Below are positions 22,716 through 31,845 of a stretch of DNA of 34,114 bases, one piece after another. The position numbers were made by a program, and so were the translations under genes. Positions within the stretch are counted from its first letter, which is position 1; the number at the start of each line of letters is the position of its first letter. Origin of the DNA: an uncultured Flavobacteriales bacterium (GTDB lineage: Bacteria > Bacteroidota > Bacteroidia > Flavobacteriales > UBA7312); the NCBI GenBank assembly GCA_913048435.1, contig CAJWWC010000013.1, positions 1 through 34,114 on the forward strand. Reading direction: 5' to 3'. The notes under the pieces were generated by a model. The model made no database searches. It saw nothing but the letters and a program-made list of their open reading frames with translations, and was not told where the DNA came from.

Positions 22716-24988
22716 TTCTTTTTCAAATATTGATAATCTAAAAAGTATCGAAGTCTCAAAGATAAACTATTCTCTTGAGGGTTGTTCAATAAGGCTTCTA
22801 AATTATCTTTGTAATAGCTTTCTATTCGACTACCAGATGTTAAAATGGAGTTCTTCCAAACGATACTAATCTCACTAGCAGGAGCAAACCAATAGTTGAA
22901 ATTTAAATCGATGTTCCAAGCGTTAAAATTGACGTTGTTTTCGCCAACATAATCGCTGTCTTGTAAATAACCATAATGGTCTAAGGTATGGAAGGAATAG
23001 TTTCTTACTTGTTCCCAATGGTGGCGGAATTTAAAATCAAAACTCATTTTAGTATTTAACACGTACTCGGCTTTTAGCACATTGGTAAAGAATTGCTTTT
23101 TACGAGTTGAGAAAATAGAATTGCCATTGTATGAAGTGATGTAGCCCGTTTCGTTGTCTGTCATACTGGTCGAAAAGACGTAGTAAATAAATAGTTTCTC
23201 GCTAAAACGTACTCTTGGCGACATACGGTAAAAAAAGGTATGCTCGTCATATAAAGGGGCTTGACCACCACCAAAACTAATGTCTAAGGCTAGTTTTTTT
23301 CGATAATCACTAGAGAAAAACATACGAACAGTGTATTTTTTAGAACGCTTAAAGACATCGTCAATGCTAGTTCTGGATTCAAAATAGTCGTTTCCTTCAG
23401 TCAAATCACCTCTAGAAGAAACACCCCAAGTCAAAAAGTTTTTGAAAGTAGATACTTGACGTGCCTCATAGCTCAATTCACTAAATAAACGTGGTTTATA
23501 CAATTGTTCATAGCTTATAGATGCATTACATTTAAAATCGACCAATCGTTTAGTAGATTCTGTAATGCGATAACTTATGTCTGCCGAGGTATTAAACTCG
23601 TTGTTGTTGTATAAAAAGCCCATATCATTGGGGTTGTAGGTATTACTCTCTATGTTGTTAGCTAGTCCAAATTGTAACTTACCGGTTACCTTACTGATAT
23701 TCATGTAGTAGGCAAAGCCTTGTTCTGTATCTTCAGTACTTTTGATATGACTGAATCTGTAATTACCAAAAAATTGATAGGTATTACTCTTGTTTCTAAG
23801 TACCGAAAGCAATCCAGTTACATTAGCTTTATCGCCACCTTTACGTTGTACATTGGTGTTGGTAAATGTCAGGAAGGAGTTTTTAGCAATGGACTGGTCA
23901 AGAACAACAATATTGTAATTACTTAAGGGGTCGCTTTCTGTTTCATTGGTTACAGCATTTAGAATACCTACACCTAAGTTGTTCTTTGTTCTTCCTGTTA
24001 CTTTGGTGGCATTTAACAGATTATCACTGATACGTCTAGAATAGAATAGATAGCCTTTATCAAACAACTCTGTACCTTCAGTAAAAAACGGTCTTTTCTC
24101 ATCGTATTGAACTTCAAAAGGAGAGAGGTTTAGTACTTGATTGTCAAAGCCCACTTGTCCAAAATCAGGTATCAAAGTCATATCTAAGGTAAAACTTTCG
24201 TTGATCCCATACTTAACGTCCATACCCCCATTAAAGCTATACTCTGTTTCTCCATCATAGTTTGTAGCATAAGAAGATATATAGGGCAAAAATGACAGTC
24301 GCAAAGGAGGTTCTATATTTTTGAAACCTTTAACTGTACCCGCCTGAGAACTGATATTCTCATTGGTAATATCTATGGGATTCCAAGCATATGATGCTCG
24401 GTATCTTCTTATATGTCTAACGATATTGACACTCCAATCTTGTACTTCGCTTTTTGGAAAACGCAGTGCAGAATAGGGGATTTCAAACTCAGCATACCAC
24501 CCTTTGTCATCACGGTGAGTAGCACTTTTCCAAACCATATCCCAATTGGAGTCTTCTCTGTTGGTGGTGAATTTTACATCTTCTTGAACACCCAAAGGCG
24601 ATAGCTTAAAACCAAAATCGGTTTGTCCATCTTGATAAGGGTTTATTCTAATAATAATGTGGTCGTTGTTACTTCCTTCAATTCTATCTCGTTTGCACAA
24701 TTGACTCATAATACTATCGGCTCTGGGGTCATACATGAATACCGCAAAATAGATGGATTGATTATCATAAGTGGCTTTCCATTCTGTTTTAAAGCCTTTG
24801 GGCATAGTTGCACCACTAATAGGATAAAAACTTATAAATTCTTCAGCTGAATCATGCATCGCCCATTCTTTAGCTGTTATTTTACCATCAGTTGTAGGCT
24901 TTGTTTCAGCTCTTTTTATTTGATATGCTTTGGTCTGTGCCTGAATAGTTAGGGGAAGACTTAAAAGTAATAGAAATAGGTGCTTCAT
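22712..24988 (-). CDS. DUF5916 outer-membrane protein with N-terminal CBM9-like domain
   Basis: 758-residue exported protein; ATG at 24988 chosen over TTG at 24991. The signal peptide MKHLFLLLLSLPLTIQAQ precedes a carbohydrate-binding-module-9-like beta-sandwich (about 20-205: TDGKITAKEWAMHDSAEEF, TYDNQSIYFAVFMYDP, GWYAEFEIPYSALRFP). From about 215 on, the sequence is repeated amphipathic beta-strands with many aromatic residues (LRLSFLPYISSYATNY, LTLDMTLIPDFGQVGFDNQVLNLSPFEVQYDEKRPFFTEG), consistent with a large beta-barrel. This is the usual DUF5916 layout in Bacteroidota; ligand and enzyme activity are unknown. It heads a two-gene unit with the LolD-type ATPase. Confidence 0.85.
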   Translation of the reverse strand: MKHLFLLLLSLPLTIQAQTKAYQIKRAETKPTTDGKITAKEWAMHDSAEEFISFYPISGATMPKGFKTEWKATYDNQSIYFAVFMYDPRADSIMSQLCKRDRIEGSNNDHIIIRINPYQDGQTDFGFKLSPLGVQEDVKFTTNREDSNWDMVWKSATHRDDKGWYAEFEIPYSALRFPKSEVQDWSVNIVRHIRRYRASYAWNPIDITNENISSQAGTVKGFKNIEPPLRLSFLPYISSYATNYDGETEYSFNGGMDVKYGINESFTLDMTLIPDFGQVGFDNQVLNLSPFEVQYDEKRPFFTEGTELFDKGYLFYSRRISDNLLNATKVTGRTKNNLGVGILNAVTNETESDPLSNYNIVVLDQSIAKNSFLTFTNTNVQRKGGDKANVTGLLSVLRNKSNTYQFFGNYRFSHIKSTEDTEQGFAYYMNISKVTGKLQFGLANNIESNTYNPNDMGFLYNNNEFNTSADISYRITESTKRLVDFKCNASISYEQLYKPRLFSELSYEARQVSTFKNFLTWGVSSRGDLTEGNDYFESRTSIDDVFKRSKKYTVRMFFSSDYRKKLALDISFGGGQAPLYDEHTFFYRMSPRVRFSEKLFIYYVFSTSMTDNETGYITSYNGNSIFSTRKKQFFTNVLKAEYVLNTKMSFDFKFRHHWEQVRNYSFHTLDHYGYLQDSDYVGENNVNFNAWNIDLNFNYWFAPASEISIVWKNSILTSGSRIESYYKDNLEALLNNPQENSLSLRLRYFLDYQYLKKK

Positions 24989-25061
24989 CAAGTGTTAATA
25001 ATTAGGGGACAAATTTACCAAATAATGCCATTCTGTTGTTTCATTATTCCAAACATTAATA

Positions 25062-25069
25062 TACATTTG
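25062..25069 (+). promoter_or_regulatory. Candidate -7 box of sucC
   Basis: TACATTTG at 25062-25069 fits TAnnTTTG. It lies 19 nt before the preferred sucC ATG at 25089 and only 10 nt before the ATG at 25080. No TTTG is found at the usual spacing upstream, so support rests on one element. Confidence 0.35.
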
Positions 25070-25088
25070 CTCGACTAAAATGTTCATT

Positions 25089-26279
25089 ATGAATTTACAC
25101 GAGTATCAAGGAAAAGAAATCTTAAATAGTTTTGGAGTTCGTATACAAAGAGGTATTGTAGCCTCTACTACTAAAGAAGCTGTTACGGCAGCCAAACAAT
25201 TGAATAAGGAAACAGGAACATCGTGGTGGGTTGTCAAAGCCCAGATTCACGCTGGTGGTCGTGGTAAAGGTGGTGGTGTAAAACTCGCTAAATCTTTAGA
25301 TGACGTTAAAAGCATTGCTAATGATATTTTAGGTATGCACTTAGTTACTCCTCAGACTTCTAACGAAGGTAAATTAGTACACCAAGTACTTATTGCCGAA
25401 GATGTATATTATCCTGGTGAAAGCGAAACTTCTGAATACTATATGTCAGTATTGCTAAACCGTTCTACTGGTAGAAATATGATTATGTATTCTACAGAAG
25501 GTGGTATGGACATTGAAGAAGTTGCTGATAAGACTCCACACTTGATATTTACTGAAGAAATAGACCCTAAAGTTGGTTTGCAAGGCTTTCAATGCAGAAA
25601 AATTGCTTTTAACTTAGGCTTAAGTGGTACAGCTTTCAAAGAGATGACTAAGTTTGTTTCGGCATTGTATGCGGCATATGATGGTATTGATGCTTCCTTG
25701 TTCGAGATTAACCCCGTTTTAAAAACTTCCGATAATAAAATCTTAGCAGTAGATTCTAAAGTTGCTCTCGACGGCAATGCTTTATATAGACACAAAGATT
25801 ATGCTTCCCTAAGAGATAAAAGAGAAGAAGACCCAACAGAAGTAGAAGCTGGAGAACATGGCTTAAACTTCATTAAATTAGAAGGTAACGTGGGCTGCAT
25901 GGTAAACGGTGCTGGTTTGGCTATGGCAACTATGGATATCATCAAACAAGCGGGTGGTAATCCTGCTAACTTTCTGGATGTTGGTGGTACAGCAGATGCA
26001 GCTCGTGTAGAACAAGCCTTTAGAATTATTATAAAAGATAAGGGTGTTAAAGCTATCTTAGTTAATATTTTCGGAGGTATTGTGCGTTGCGACAGAGTAG
26101 CACAAGGTGTTGTTGACGCTTATAATAATATAGGAGAAATAAATATCCCAATTATTGTAAGACTACAAGGTACTAATGCTGTAGAAGCTAAAAAACTAAT
26201 TGATGAAAGTGGATTAAAAGTTACTTCTGCTATTCTATTACAAGAGGCTGCTAACAAGGTCAAAGAAGTCTTGACGTAA
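25089..26279 (+). CDS. sucC: Succinyl-CoA synthetase (ADP-forming) beta subunit
   Basis: 396-residue subunit of the TCA-cycle enzyme converting succinyl-CoA and ADP or GDP to succinate and ATP or GTP. MNLHEYQGKEIL is the canonical N-terminus, so I choose ATG at 25089 over the in-frame ATG at 25080. ATP-grasp features: VVKAQIHAGGRGKGGGVKLA, DASLFEINPVL, VNGAGLAMATMDIIK, NFLDVGGTA, and VNIFGGIVRCD near the C-terminus. Length is standard. sucD is not adjacent, as is common in Bacteroidota. A rho-independent terminator at 26297-26324 ends the transcript. Confidence 0.95.
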   Translation: MNLHEYQGKEILNSFGVRIQRGIVASTTKEAVTAAKQLNKETGTSWWVVKAQIHAGGRGKGGGVKLAKSLDDVKSIANDILGMHLVTPQTSNEGKLVHQVLIAEDVYYPGESETSEYYMSVLLNRSTGRNMIMYSTEGGMDIEEVADKTPHLIFTEEIDPKVGLQGFQCRKIAFNLGLSGTAFKEMTKFVSALYAAYDGIDASLFEINPVLKTSDNKILAVDSKVALDGNALYRHKDYASLRDKREEDPTEVEAGEHGLNFIKLEGNVGCMVNGAGLAMATMDIIKQAGGNPANFLDVGGTADAARVEQAFRIIIKDKGVKAILVNIFGGIVRCDRVAQGVVDAYNNIGEINIPIIVRLQGTNAVEAKKLIDESGLKVTSAILLQEAANKVKEVLT

Positions 26280-26296
26280 AATATAAGTAAAATTAT

Positions 26297-26324
26297 AAAG
26301 CAGCTGTTTGGCTGCTTTTTTTTT
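26297..26324 (+). terminator. Rho-independent terminator after sucC
   Basis: AAAGCAGC (26297-26304), loop TGTTTG, GCTGCTTT (26311-26318), then an unbroken T run to 26324. The eight-pair stem plus T tract, 17 nt after the sucC stop, is the best terminator in the window. Confidence 0.85.
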
Positions 26325-26354
26325 ATCATATATTTACACTAGATTTTAATAAAA

Positions 26355-27836
26355 ATGAAAAAAATATTAATCGCAAATAGAGGAGAAATAGCATTACGTG
26401 TGATGCGTTCTGCCAAGGAAATGGGTATAAAAACGGTTGGTATATATTCTGAAGCCGATCGTTTATCGCCACACGTTAGATATGCCGATGAGGCCGTATG
26501 TGTAGGAGCACCACCATCTTCAGAGTCTTATCTTAATGTTGATAAAATTATTGAGACATGTAAAAATCTAGAGGTTGATGCTATTCATCCTGGATATGGT
26601 TTCTTATCTGAAAATGCTGATTTTGCTAGACGATTAGTTAAGGAAAGTATAACTCTTATTGGACCTTCAGCTGAGGCTATGGAAATGATGGGTGATAAGC
26701 TCAAAGCCAAAGCTTCTGTAAAAGCATTTAATGTGCCTATGGTGCCAGGCACTGATGAAAAGATTACAGATGTAAAAGAAGCTAAATCTATTGCACAAAG
26801 TATTGGTTATCCTATACTTATTAAAGCTGCTGCTGGAGGCGGTGGAAAGGGAATGCGAGTTGTAGAACAAGCAAAAGATTTTGAAGAACAGATGAAATTG
26901 GCTGTAAGTGAAGCTCTATCTTCTTTTGGTGACGGCTCGGTCTTTATAGAACGGTATTTGGGTTCGCCAAGACATATAGAAATACAAGTTTTAGCCGATA
27001 CACATGGAAATGTTGTACATCTTTTTGAAAGAGAATGCTCAATTCAGCGTCGTCATCAGAAAGTTATTGAAGAAGCTCCGTCGTCAGTACTTACACAAGA
27101 AATTCGTGAAGCTATGGGACAATGTGCCGTTAATGTGGCAAAATCTTGCGACTATGTTGGTGCTGGAACAGTAGAGTTTTTACTAGATGAAAATAAAGAA
27201 TTCTATTTTCTAGAAATGAATACTAGACTACAAGTAGAGCACCCCGTTACAGAAATGATTACTGGTGTGGATTTAGTTAAAGAACAAATTAAAATTGCTC
27301 AAGGTCATACACTGTCTTTTACTCAAGACAATTTGTCCATCCAGGGACATGCCCTAGAGGTAAGAGTATATGCAGAAGACCCCATGAATAATTTTGCACC
27401 AGACATCGGTACACTAAAACGTTACGTTTTACCAGATAGTGTTGGTGTAAGATTAGACAATGGTTTTGAGGAAGGTATGGAAATACCCATTTTTTACGAC
27501 TCAATGTTATCTAAATTAATAACTTATGGCAGAGACAGGCAAGAAGCTATCTCTAGAATGAAAAGAGCTATAATGGATTATACTATTGCTGGAGTAAAGA
27601 CTACTTTACCTTTTGCTTTATTTGTGATGGATCATCCTAATTTTGTCAATGGTGATTTTGATACCCATTTCATAAAAACTTATTTCACAGACCCCTCTGT
27701 TTTAGATAAGAGTTGTGAAGAAGAAGCTGAAATAGCAGCACTATTATCAAGACATTTGCAAACACAAAGACCATCGTTAAATACGGATACTGTGAAAACT
27801 GAAAACATAAGCAATTGGAAGAAAAATAGAAGTTAA
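26355..27836 (+). CDS. accC: Biotin carboxylase subunit of an acyl-CoA carboxylase
   Basis: 493-residue cytoplasmic ATP-grasp enzyme that carboxylates biotin on a carrier protein. Seen: KKILIANRGEIALRVMRSAKEMG at the N-terminus, HPGYGFLSENADFAR, the glycine-rich ATP loop KAAAGGGGKGMRVV, ERYLGSPRHIEIQVLAD, ERECSIQRRHQKVIEEAPS and the metal/biotin site FLEMNTRLQVEHPVTE, all intact. About 40 extra residues at the C-terminus (RHLQTQRPSLNTDTVK ... NWKKNRS) exceed the 447-450 residues of E. coli AccC. No biotin carrier or carboxyltransferase gene is adjacent, so it could serve acetyl-CoA carboxylase or a propionyl-CoA-type carboxylase; the symbol is tentative on that point. Confidence 0.9.
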   Translation: MKKILIANRGEIALRVMRSAKEMGIKTVGIYSEADRLSPHVRYADEAVCVGAPPSSESYLNVDKIIETCKNLEVDAIHPGYGFLSENADFARRLVKESITLIGPSAEAMEMMGDKLKAKASVKAFNVPMVPGTDEKITDVKEAKSIAQSIGYPILIKAAAGGGGKGMRVVEQAKDFEEQMKLAVSEALSSFGDGSVFIERYLGSPRHIEIQVLADTHGNVVHLFERECSIQRRHQKVIEEAPSSVLTQEIREAMGQCAVNVAKSCDYVGAGTVEFLLDENKEFYFLEMNTRLQVEHPVTEMITGVDLVKEQIKIAQGHTLSFTQDNLSIQGHALEVRVYAEDPMNNFAPDIGTLKRYVLPDSVGVRLDNGFEEGMEIPIFYDSMLSKLITYGRDRQEAISRMKRAIMDYTIAGVKTTLPFALFVMDHPNFVNGDFDTHFIKTYFTDPSVLDKSCEEEAEIAALLSRHLQTQRPSLNTDTVKTENISNWKKNRS

Positions 27837-27838
27837 AA

Positions 27839-29239
27839 CTACTTTCCTCTACCTTGTAGTATTATAAGAACAGTATGAATCATTATTTTTAGGTCAATCA
27901 GAAGGGACATATTTTCGATATAAAGAATGTCGTACTTTAATCTTTCGAGCATCTCATCTACGTTTTCAGCATAGCCAAATTTTACCATACCCCAGGACGT
28001 AATTCCTGGTTTTACTCTATAAATATATTTGTAGTGGGGTGCCATTTTAATGAGCTGATTGGCAAAAAAGTCACGTTCTGGTCGAGGACCTACAAAACTC
28101 ATATGACCAAATAAGACATTAAAAAATTGTGGAGTTTCGTCTAGTCGTATTCTTCTCATCACACGTCCCCAGGGCGTAATTCTTGAATCTGTTTTACTAG
28201 AAAGTTTAGGACCTTCTTTTTCAGCATCTTCATACATTGATCTAAACTTATAGATATTGAATTTCTTCCCGTATTGTCCTATTCGTTCTTGTTTATAGAT
28301 AATGGACCCTGATGAACTTAATTTAACAGCAATAGCAGTTAATGTCATAAAGGGTGATAATAGTATAATTGCTAATAGTGAAAGTAGGTAATCTAAAAAT
28401 CGTTTGACTAAAAACTCCCATTGTGGTAATAGTTTATGCTTTATTTCGATGAGAGGCGTACCAAGTATAGAATTCATTTTTACGCTTCCAGAAAGTATAT
28501 CGTACATATCAGGAATAATTTTAACATAAACATTGATGGTTTCTAATTCATTTAGAATACGCTCAATTTTGTGATGTTCAGATGACTCGATAGCTATTAT
28601 AACATCTTCAATAGCTTTATCTTTAATTATATGCTTGGCTTGTTCGAAACTTCCTAAATGAGGAATGTATTGGTCTAGTAAGTGACTTTTTTTACTATCA
28701 ACATTTAAAAAGCCCAAAATTGTATGACCGCTTGATTTTTGTTCACTTTCTAACTCTTTGAATAAAAGCTCTGCCTTTTCATTACTTCCAATAATTAGGG
28801 TATTAAAGCCTATAATTTTGTTATGAATTCTTAAAGCTGTTTTGGTTGTTAATAGAAACCTGAAAAAAGATGTAATAACAAACTGAAAACAAAATAACGC
28901 AATGAATGAGGTGTAGTATTGCTTGTAGTTGATGATGAAATCGTCTAGAAGTACAGCAAAGAAAATAACAGTTACTCCAATTAATGTAGCAATAAATATT
29001 TGACTAATTTCTTTAAGTCTAGATTTACGATAAATATCGTTGTATTGCCCTAGTAAAGAATAAAACACTAGCCAACAAAGACTAATGATTGACATATTTA
29101 AAATATATTCTGATTTTAGTATAAAATCAGATTCATCTAAATAGACTATTCTGTAATACATGAACAACAACCAAGCTAAAGATGCACTAATGATATCTAT
29201 ACCAATGTATTTAAGTGTATGCAGAAGATTATTCTTCAT
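27839..29239 (-). CDS. Polyprenyl-phosphate sugar-1-phosphate transferase (WcaJ-type)
   Basis: 466-residue inner-membrane enzyme that starts exopolysaccharide or capsule repeat-unit assembly by moving a sugar-1-phosphate onto undecaprenyl phosphate. Four N-terminal membrane helices (about 8-120) precede a cytoplasmic Rossmann-like CoA-binding region (LIIGSNEKAELLFKELE, about 148-235) and a membrane anchor (about 270-300: FLDYLLSLLAIILLSPFMTL). The catalytic bacterial sugar transferase domain has YKQERIGQYGKKF, YKFRSM, RRIRLDETPQFFNVL and SFVGPRPER. All signature residues are present. It is last in a three-gene unit, overlapping the lipoprotein gene by 11 nt. The sugar is probably a hexose, not determinable here. 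Confidence 0.9.
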   Translation of the reverse strand: MKNNLLHTLKYIGIDIISASLAWLLFMYYRIVYLDESDFILKSEYILNMSIISLCWLVFYSLLGQYNDIYRKSRLKEISQIFIATLIGVTVIFFAVLLDDFIINYKQYYTSFIALFCFQFVITSFFRFLLTTKTALRIHNKIIGFNTLIIGSNEKAELLFKELESEQKSSGHTILGFLNVDSKKSHLLDQYIPHLGSFEQAKHIIKDKAIEDVIIAIESSEHHKIERILNELETINVYVKIIPDMYDILSGSVKMNSILGTPLIEIKHKLLPQWEFLVKRFLDYLLSLLAIILLSPFMTLTAIAVKLSSSGSIIYKQERIGQYGKKFNIYKFRSMYEDAEKEGPKLSSKTDSRITPWGRVMRRIRLDETPQFFNVLFGHMSFVGPRPERDFFANQLIKMAPHYKYIYRVKPGITSWGMVKFGYAENVDEMLERLKYDILYIENMSLLIDLKIMIHTVLIILQGRGK

Positions 29240-30068
29240 AGAGGATTCTAATATTATCCAAATACATTTCGTTTTGTGTTACGGTTGTATCTCTAGGAAT
29301 AGCGAAAAATAATTTATAATCATTAGCATCGTTATAATTGTATATAATTTCAGTTAGTGAGATATAAATCTTATTCCATTCTTCTTTTTTATTAAGAAAG
29401 ATAATGGTGTTTTTATCAATTTCTGAACTTCCATTAGCATAAATTCCCACTATAATTGGTGAATTGCATTTATAATCCATTTCAAGATATACTACTTTAT
29501 CTTTTGGAAGGTCAAAGTCAGGTGTGTTGCACTCAAAAAGTTCACCAAATTCTCCCGAGATTACGCTTTTGGCATAATAGTTGCCATAATTATTATTGGA
29601 GCTATCATAAATCTTTTCAATGGTGTGATTACTAGAATCAGAAACGACACTAAGGCTTGTTCCCACACCTTCAAAATTTTCGTTAAAAGGAAAGTTAGTT
29701 AGCCAATAACTCACATTAGGACTGAAAGAAATGTTTTTATTTTCGAGTAGTTCTGAATTCACTATAAAAGAGGTGAAAAAAGGATAGTTTTCACGAGTAG
29801 AAGATATGCCATTTTTTTTAATACCTGCTTCAACAATAATTTCTTGTTCACCAGTCTTTAAAACAGGAAAATTGGCGGGTAGGGGAAAAACACCTTGAAA
29901 TTCATTATCTATATAAACCCATGCATCTGTGATTTTAAAGGTATGATTTCCATCAACCTCTATGGATTCTATTGTAATTATTGAAGGAATATCTTCTTCA
30001 GTATTTATAACTTCACAACTGAAAAAAAATAACAATGTTATTATGAAAAGACTAAATCTCATATGCAT
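29229..30068 (-). CDS. Hypothetical lipoprotein
   Basis: About 279 residues (ATG 30068; a second ATG at 30062 gives MRFSLF and is equally good). The N-terminus is a lipoprotein signal: hydrophobic FSLFIITLLFFFSC with the lipobox cysteine near residue 18. The rest is beta-rich. A region (about 40-110: FKITDAWVYIDNEFQGVFPLP, KTGEQEIIVEAGIKKNGIS) resembles a PEGA/Ig-type fold, followed by a segment ending TVTQNEMYLDNIRILYEE that looks like the last strand of a carbohydrate-binding jelly roll. No enzyme motif is visible. It sits between a Gfo/Idh/MocA oxidoreductase and the sugar-phosphate transferase, suggesting a role in surface polysaccharide, but this is guilt by association. Confidence 0.75.
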   Translation of the reverse strand: MHMRFSLFIITLLFFFSCEVINTEEDIPSIITIESIEVDGNHTFKITDAWVYIDNEFQGVFPLPANFPVLKTGEQEIIVEAGIKKNGISSTRENYPFFTSFIVNSELLENKNISFSPNVSYWLTNFPFNENFEGVGTSLSVVSDSSNHTIEKIYDSSNNNYGNYYAKSVISGEFGELFECNTPDFDLPKDKVVYLEMDYKCNSPIIVGIYANGSSEIDKNTIIFLNKKEEWNKIYISLTEIIYNYNDANDYKLFFAIPRDTTVTQNEMYLDNIRILYEE

Positions 30069-30094
30069 AGCTTAACGTAATAAATCAAAAAGTA

Positions 30095-31093
30095 TTACAC
30101 CACATTCATTTGATTATTTAATTTCATTTTTTCGAGAATTACTTCAGCTAATTCCAAAGCTCTTAATCCGTCTGTAATGGATACTTCTGGTTCAATATCT
30201 TCATTAATTGCATTGGCAAAACTTATGAATTCATCTTTGATTGCATTATTTTCTTCAGTCTTAGGATTTTCAAAATAAATTTGTTTTTTTCTTTTTCCTT
30301 TACCTTGGTCTATAACTATTGCAAGAGGGTCAATTTCTTCTGATGGTTTAATATTTCTAAGTTTTATTATCTCCGTTTTCTTTTTTAAGTAATCTATTGA
30401 AATGTATGCATTATTTTGAAAAATTCGACTTTTTCGCATATTTTTAAGAGACATTCTACTTGCAGTTAGATTACAAACACAGCCGTTGTTAAATTCTATT
30501 CTAGCATTTGCAATATCAGGTGTATCGCTTAATATTGATACACCTGAGGCTTGAACATTTTTAATTGATGAATTAACTAATTTTAAAATAATATCTATAT
30601 CATGAATCATTAAATCTAATACTACAGGAACATCTGTTCCTCTTGTGTTAAATTCAGCTAGTCTATGTGATTCAATGAATAAAGGTTGCTTAATGAAAGG
30701 TTGAGCTGATAAAAAAGCTGAATTAAATCGTTCAACATGTCCAACTTGTACTTTTACACCAGCTTCTCTGGAAAGTTTCATCAAATTTTCTGCCTCAGAT
30801 AAGCTTTGGGCTAGAGGTTTTTCAATAAATACATGTTTATTTGAACGAATTGCCAAACTAGCACAGTCAAAATGAGAAATAGTAGGAGACACAATATCAA
30901 TAACGTCGACTTCTTTAATAAGAAGTTCAATACTTTTGAAAGACTTTACTCTAAAAGATCGATTTACAATTTTAGCATTTTCTTTATCGGTATCATAAAA
31001 TCCAATGACTTCAAATTTATCTTTTAATTGTAAAAGTAATTTTAAATGAATTTTTCCTAAATGACCAGCACCGATAATTCCTATTCTCAGCAT
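30095..31093 (-). CDS. Gfo/Idh/MocA-family NAD(P)-dependent oxidoreductase
   Basis: 332-residue cytoplasmic dehydrogenase. The Rossmann fingerprint GIIGAGHLGKIH is at 5-16, the family's EKPLA motif is at about 92-96, and QVGHVERFNSAF and MIHDIDIIL mark the active-site region. The family oxidises or reduces sugar nucleotides, inositols and related polyols. Resemblance to UDP-sugar 3-dehydrogenase-type members and the downstream sugar-phosphate transferase suggest a nucleotide-sugar substrate, which is inference. It is first in the operon, 26 nt upstream of the lipoprotein gene, divergent from pcm. Confidence 0.87.
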   Translation of the reverse strand: MLRIGIIGAGHLGKIHLKLLLQLKDKFEVIGFYDTDKENAKIVNRSFRVKSFKSIELLIKEVDVIDIVSPTISHFDCASLAIRSNKHVFIEKPLAQSLSEAENLMKLSREAGVKVQVGHVERFNSAFLSAQPFIKQPLFIESHRLAEFNTRGTDVPVVLDLMIHDIDIILKLVNSSIKNVQASGVSILSDTPDIANARIEFNNGCVCNLTASRMSLKNMRKSRIFQNNAYISIDYLKKKTEIIKLRNIKPSEEIDPLAIVIDQGKGKRKKQIYFENPKTEENNAIKDEFISFANAINEDIEPEVSITDGLRALELAEVILEKMKLNNQMNVV

Positions 31094-31143
31094 GTAATTA
31101 ACATAATTTATGCTAAAATAGAAATTTAATACAGACTTAATAC

Positions 31144-31151
31144 TATTTTTG
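31144..31151 (+). promoter_or_regulatory. Candidate -7 box of pcm
   Basis: TATTTTTG matches TAnnTTTG 12 nt before ATG 31164. No clear -33 TTTG accompanies it. If real, it excludes the TTG at 31149 as start codon. Confidence 0.3.
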
Positions 31152-31163
31152 AACCCTATTGGG

Positions 31164-31808
31164 ATGATAGATAATTTTAGACATAAAGGTTTACGATTAA
31201 AGCTAGTTAAATTATTAAGCGAGATGGGAATAAAAGATGAAAATGTACTCAGGGCAATTTCTAAAATTCCAAGACATATGTTTATTGATAAAGCTTTTCT
31301 TGAATTTGCTTATCAAAATAAAGCTTTTCCCATAGGCTCTGGACAAACAATTTCTCATCCATATACTGTAGCATATCAAACTGAATTATTAGACTTAAAA
31401 GCTCATGACAAAGTATTAGAAGTTGGTACTGGTTCTGGCTACCAAACAGCTGTTTTGCTAGAGCTTAAAGCTCAAGTCTTTAGTATTGAAAGGCAAAAAG
31501 AATTGTATTTTAAGACACAGAATTTTTTACCAAAGCTAGGCTATCAAACAATGTTATTTTTTGGGGACGGTTATAAGGGACTTCAAAAGTTTGCCCCTTT
31601 TGACAAAATAATAGTTACTGCAGGAGCTCCATTCATTCCAGAAGATTTATTATATCAACTGAAAGTAGGAGGTAGAATGGTTATTCCAGTAGGAGGTTCT
31701 GATACTCAGAAAATGGTATTAATCACTAAAACTTCTGAAAACAACATAGAACAAAAGGTATTTGGTGATTTTTCATTTGTTCCTTTATTACGTAAAAAGA
31801 GCCAATAG
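31164..31808 (+). CDS. pcm: Protein-L-isoaspartate O-methyltransferase
   Basis: 214-residue cytoplasmic SAM-dependent enzyme that repairs isoaspartyl damage in aged proteins. Motifs: PRHMFID, FPIGSGQTISHPYTVAYQ (the PCMT signature GxGQTISxP), SAM-binding VLEVGTGSGYQTAVL, FGDGYKG, DKIIVTAGAPFIPEDLLYQL and GGRMVIPVG. I choose ATG at 31164. The in-frame TTG at 31149 adds five residues but lies inside a TATTTTTG promoter-like box (31144-31151). The gene precedes the 3-hydroxyacyl-CoA dehydrogenase by 37 nt on the same strand; a TACTTTTG box at 31816-31823 suggests the latter may have its own promoter. Confidence 0.9.
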   Translation: MIDNFRHKGLRLKLVKLLSEMGIKDENVLRAISKIPRHMFIDKAFLEFAYQNKAFPIGSGQTISHPYTVAYQTELLDLKAHDKVLEVGTGSGYQTAVLLELKAQVFSIERQKELYFKTQNFLPKLGYQTMLFFGDGYKGLQKFAPFDKIIVTAGAPFIPEDLLYQLKVGGRMVIPVGGSDTQKMVLITKTSENNIEQKVFGDFSFVPLLRKKSQ

Positions 31809-31845
31809 TATTTATTACTTTTGCTAAAAATAAAATTTAGAAATT

